A stretch of DNA of 56,562 nt, from contig NZ_JABXKP010000024.1 in assembly GCF_017114985.1 (NCBI RefSeq), positions 1-56,562 on the forward strand, read 5' to 3'. The stretch comes from Nostoc sp. JL33 (lineage in GTDB: Bacteria; Cyanobacteriota; Cyanobacteriia; Cyanobacteriales; Nostocaceae). Positions 55,581-56,562 of this stretch are shown piece after piece (position 1 is the first letter of the stretch; every line of letters begins with the position of its first letter). The position numbers and the translations under genes were made by a program. The notes beneath the pieces are model-generated. The model did no database searches. It was given only the letters and a program-made list of their open reading frames with translations, and had not been told where the DNA came from.

Positions 55581-56483
55581 CTAAAATCCGGAATAGTGTT
55601 GCAATGCTAACTTTGCTGCACCCACTATCCCAGCCAAATTGCCTAACTCTGCTGGCAAAATTTGTAAACCCCCTCGTGATAAAGGCTGCACTCGCTTCTC
55701 AATTTCTGCCTTCACTGCTGGGAAGAAAAACTCAAAGCTGCCACTGATGCCGCCACCAATGACGATCGCTTGCGGTGTGAGTACATAAATCAAACTCGTC
55801 AAACCAATTCCCAAATTTTTACCATATTCTTGCCAAAAAGTCAATGCTGCGGCATCTCCTTGTTGGGCAAGAACACCCAATTTGGCGGGTTCCTTGAGAG
55901 TGCGGCGGCGAATTGCAGTAGCACAGGCATATTGTTCTAAAGAGCCTTGATTGCCACTATTACAAATTGGGCCATCAGGATTTAATGAAATTAAACCCAA
56001 TTCGCCTGCGGCTCCTTGATGTCCAACAAATAGTTTGCCATCGAGGATAATTGCGCCACCAACCCCAGTTCCCAAAGTTAGCAGAATCAGATTTTGAAAG
56101 TAGCGACCGGCTCCCAACCAAGCTTCTCCCAAAAGAGCGCAATTAGCATCATTAGCGATCGCAGTAGGTTTACCAGTTTTGGTTTCTAACCAGTCTGCTA
56201 AAGGCACATCGATCCATCCAGGTAAGTTAATCGCGATTTTAGCAATGCGTCCTCTTGCATCGGCAGGTCCTGGAGTACCAACACCAATAGCAACAGTTTG
56301 ATTATCTGGGTCAATTTCAGCGATCGCATCTACGATCACCGCCAGCACCGCCTCCGGCGTTGTCGGTTGGGGAGATGCCACAGTTAAAGATAACAGACAA
56401 GTACCATCAGCTGTAAAACGCCCCAGCTTAATTGCTGTTCCCCCCACATCAATGCCAATTACTTGAATTTTATCATTTGTCAT
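55581..56483 (-). CDS. ROK family sugar kinase (glucokinase-like)
   Basis: 300 residues: ATP site VIGIDVGGTAIKLGRF, catalytic Asp in AIANDANCALLGEAWLGAG, LGTGVGGAIILDGKLFVGHQ and GAAGELG. The usual zinc motif CxCGxxGC is altered: PICNSGNQGSLEQYACA keeps only the first Cys, so zinc binding is doubtful. IVIGGGISGSFEFFFPA follows. Substrate probably glucose; phosphorylation with ATP or polyphosphate cannot be told. Confidence 0.9.
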   Translation of the reverse strand: MTNDKIQVIGIDVGGTAIKLGRFTADGTCLLSLTVASPQPTTPEAVLAVIVDAIAEIDPDNQTVAIGVGTPGPADARGRIAKIAINLPGWIDVPLADWLETKTGKPTAIANDANCALLGEAWLGAGRYFQNLILLTLGTGVGGAIILDGKLFVGHQGAAGELGLISLNPDGPICNSGNQGSLEQYACATAIRRRTLKEPAKLGVLAQQGDAAALTFWQEYGKNLGIGLTSLIYVLTPQAIVIGGGISGSFEFFFPAVKAEIEKRVQPLSRGGLQILPAELGNLAGIVGAAKLALQHYSGF

Positions 56484-56510
56484 TTGTCATTAGGTATTGG
56501 TGAACAGCTA

Positions 56511-56562
56511 TTCCCTATTCCCTATTCCCTATTCCCTATTCCCTATTCCCTATTCCCTATTC
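56511..56562. repeat. TTCCCTA heptamer STRR at the window end
   Basis: At least seven tandem copies of ATTCCCT run off the end of the window. The same heptamer occurs at 20460-20510 and 22240-22270. Confidence 0.9.

Overview
The window reads as chromosomal DNA of a heterocyst-forming, nitrogen-fixing cyanobacterium of the Nostoc/Anabaena group. The evidence is a nifB-fdxN-nifS-nifU-nifH-nifD cluster with a cyanoglobin gene (glbN) between nifU and nifH, XisA-type programmed excision sites inside nifD, xisH/xisI, many GCGATCGC (HIP1) octamers, heptanucleotide short tandem repeats (STRR), and many small dispersed palindromic repeats. No rRNA, tRNA or CRISPR array was found.

Layout. 1-8867 is the nifH-side end of a nifD interruption element of the classical XisA type, whose core GGATTACTCCG lies at 8868-8878 on the minus strand; its far end, its own recombinase, the 3' end of nifD and nifK are outside the window. 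Its cargo is a polyphosphate kinase 2, a PD-(D/E)XK-like protein, an AvaI/BsoBI-type restriction-modification pair, a membrane protein pair that looks frameshifted, and a DUF433/DUF5615 toxin-antitoxin pair. 8868-9338 is the middle part of nifD. 9339-16602 is a second, different interruption element of about 7.27 kb, bounded by 10-bp direct repeats (CAGGGTATAC). It carries its own XisA/XisC-like tyrosine recombinase, a KilA-N protein, a ribbon-helix-helix plus coiled-coil gene pair, and a remarkable repeat-rich region. 16603-17504 is the 5' part of nifD. nifD is therefore in at least three pieces, and both elements must be excised in heterocysts to rebuild an approximately 497-codon gene. The FeMo-cofactor ligands Cys275 and His442 (Azotobacter numbering) lie on different pieces.

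17654-23715 is the compact minus-strand nif operon (nifB first, nifD last) with STRR hairpins between fdxN/nifB and nifS/nifU. 24975-34726 is an accessory region: Uma2, xisH/xisI, a quinone oxidoreductase, a large NACHT-HEAT STAND ATPase flanked by two DUF6888/DUF6887 pairs (one decayed), small antitoxin-like genes, a sugar ABC permease and a GIY-YIG protein. 35216-43515 is a mostly housekeeping-like stretch (metal-chelate ABC ATPase, tocopherol methyltransferase-like gene, acyltransferase, queA, YraN, pentapeptide protein, Uma2) with a 63-bp minisatellite open on both strands and a truncated potassium-transporter gene. 43845-50165 is a toxin-antitoxin island (DUF1902/HicA, PIN pair, HigB/XRE, a DUF2283 gene broken by a MITE, a decayed HTH/toxin pair) that also holds an unfamiliar helicase-like gene split by a frameshift. 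50177-56562 returns to core genes (N-acetylmuramoyl-L-alanine amidase, pyrG, ROK sugar kinase) plus small accessory genes.

The best candidates for something new are the second nifD element with its GATCACC-motif array and other repeat arrays, the frameshift-split helicase-like protein of unrecognised family, and the NACHT-HEAT gene with its DUF6887/6888 neighbours. All family calls come from reading the protein sequences; no database search was run.
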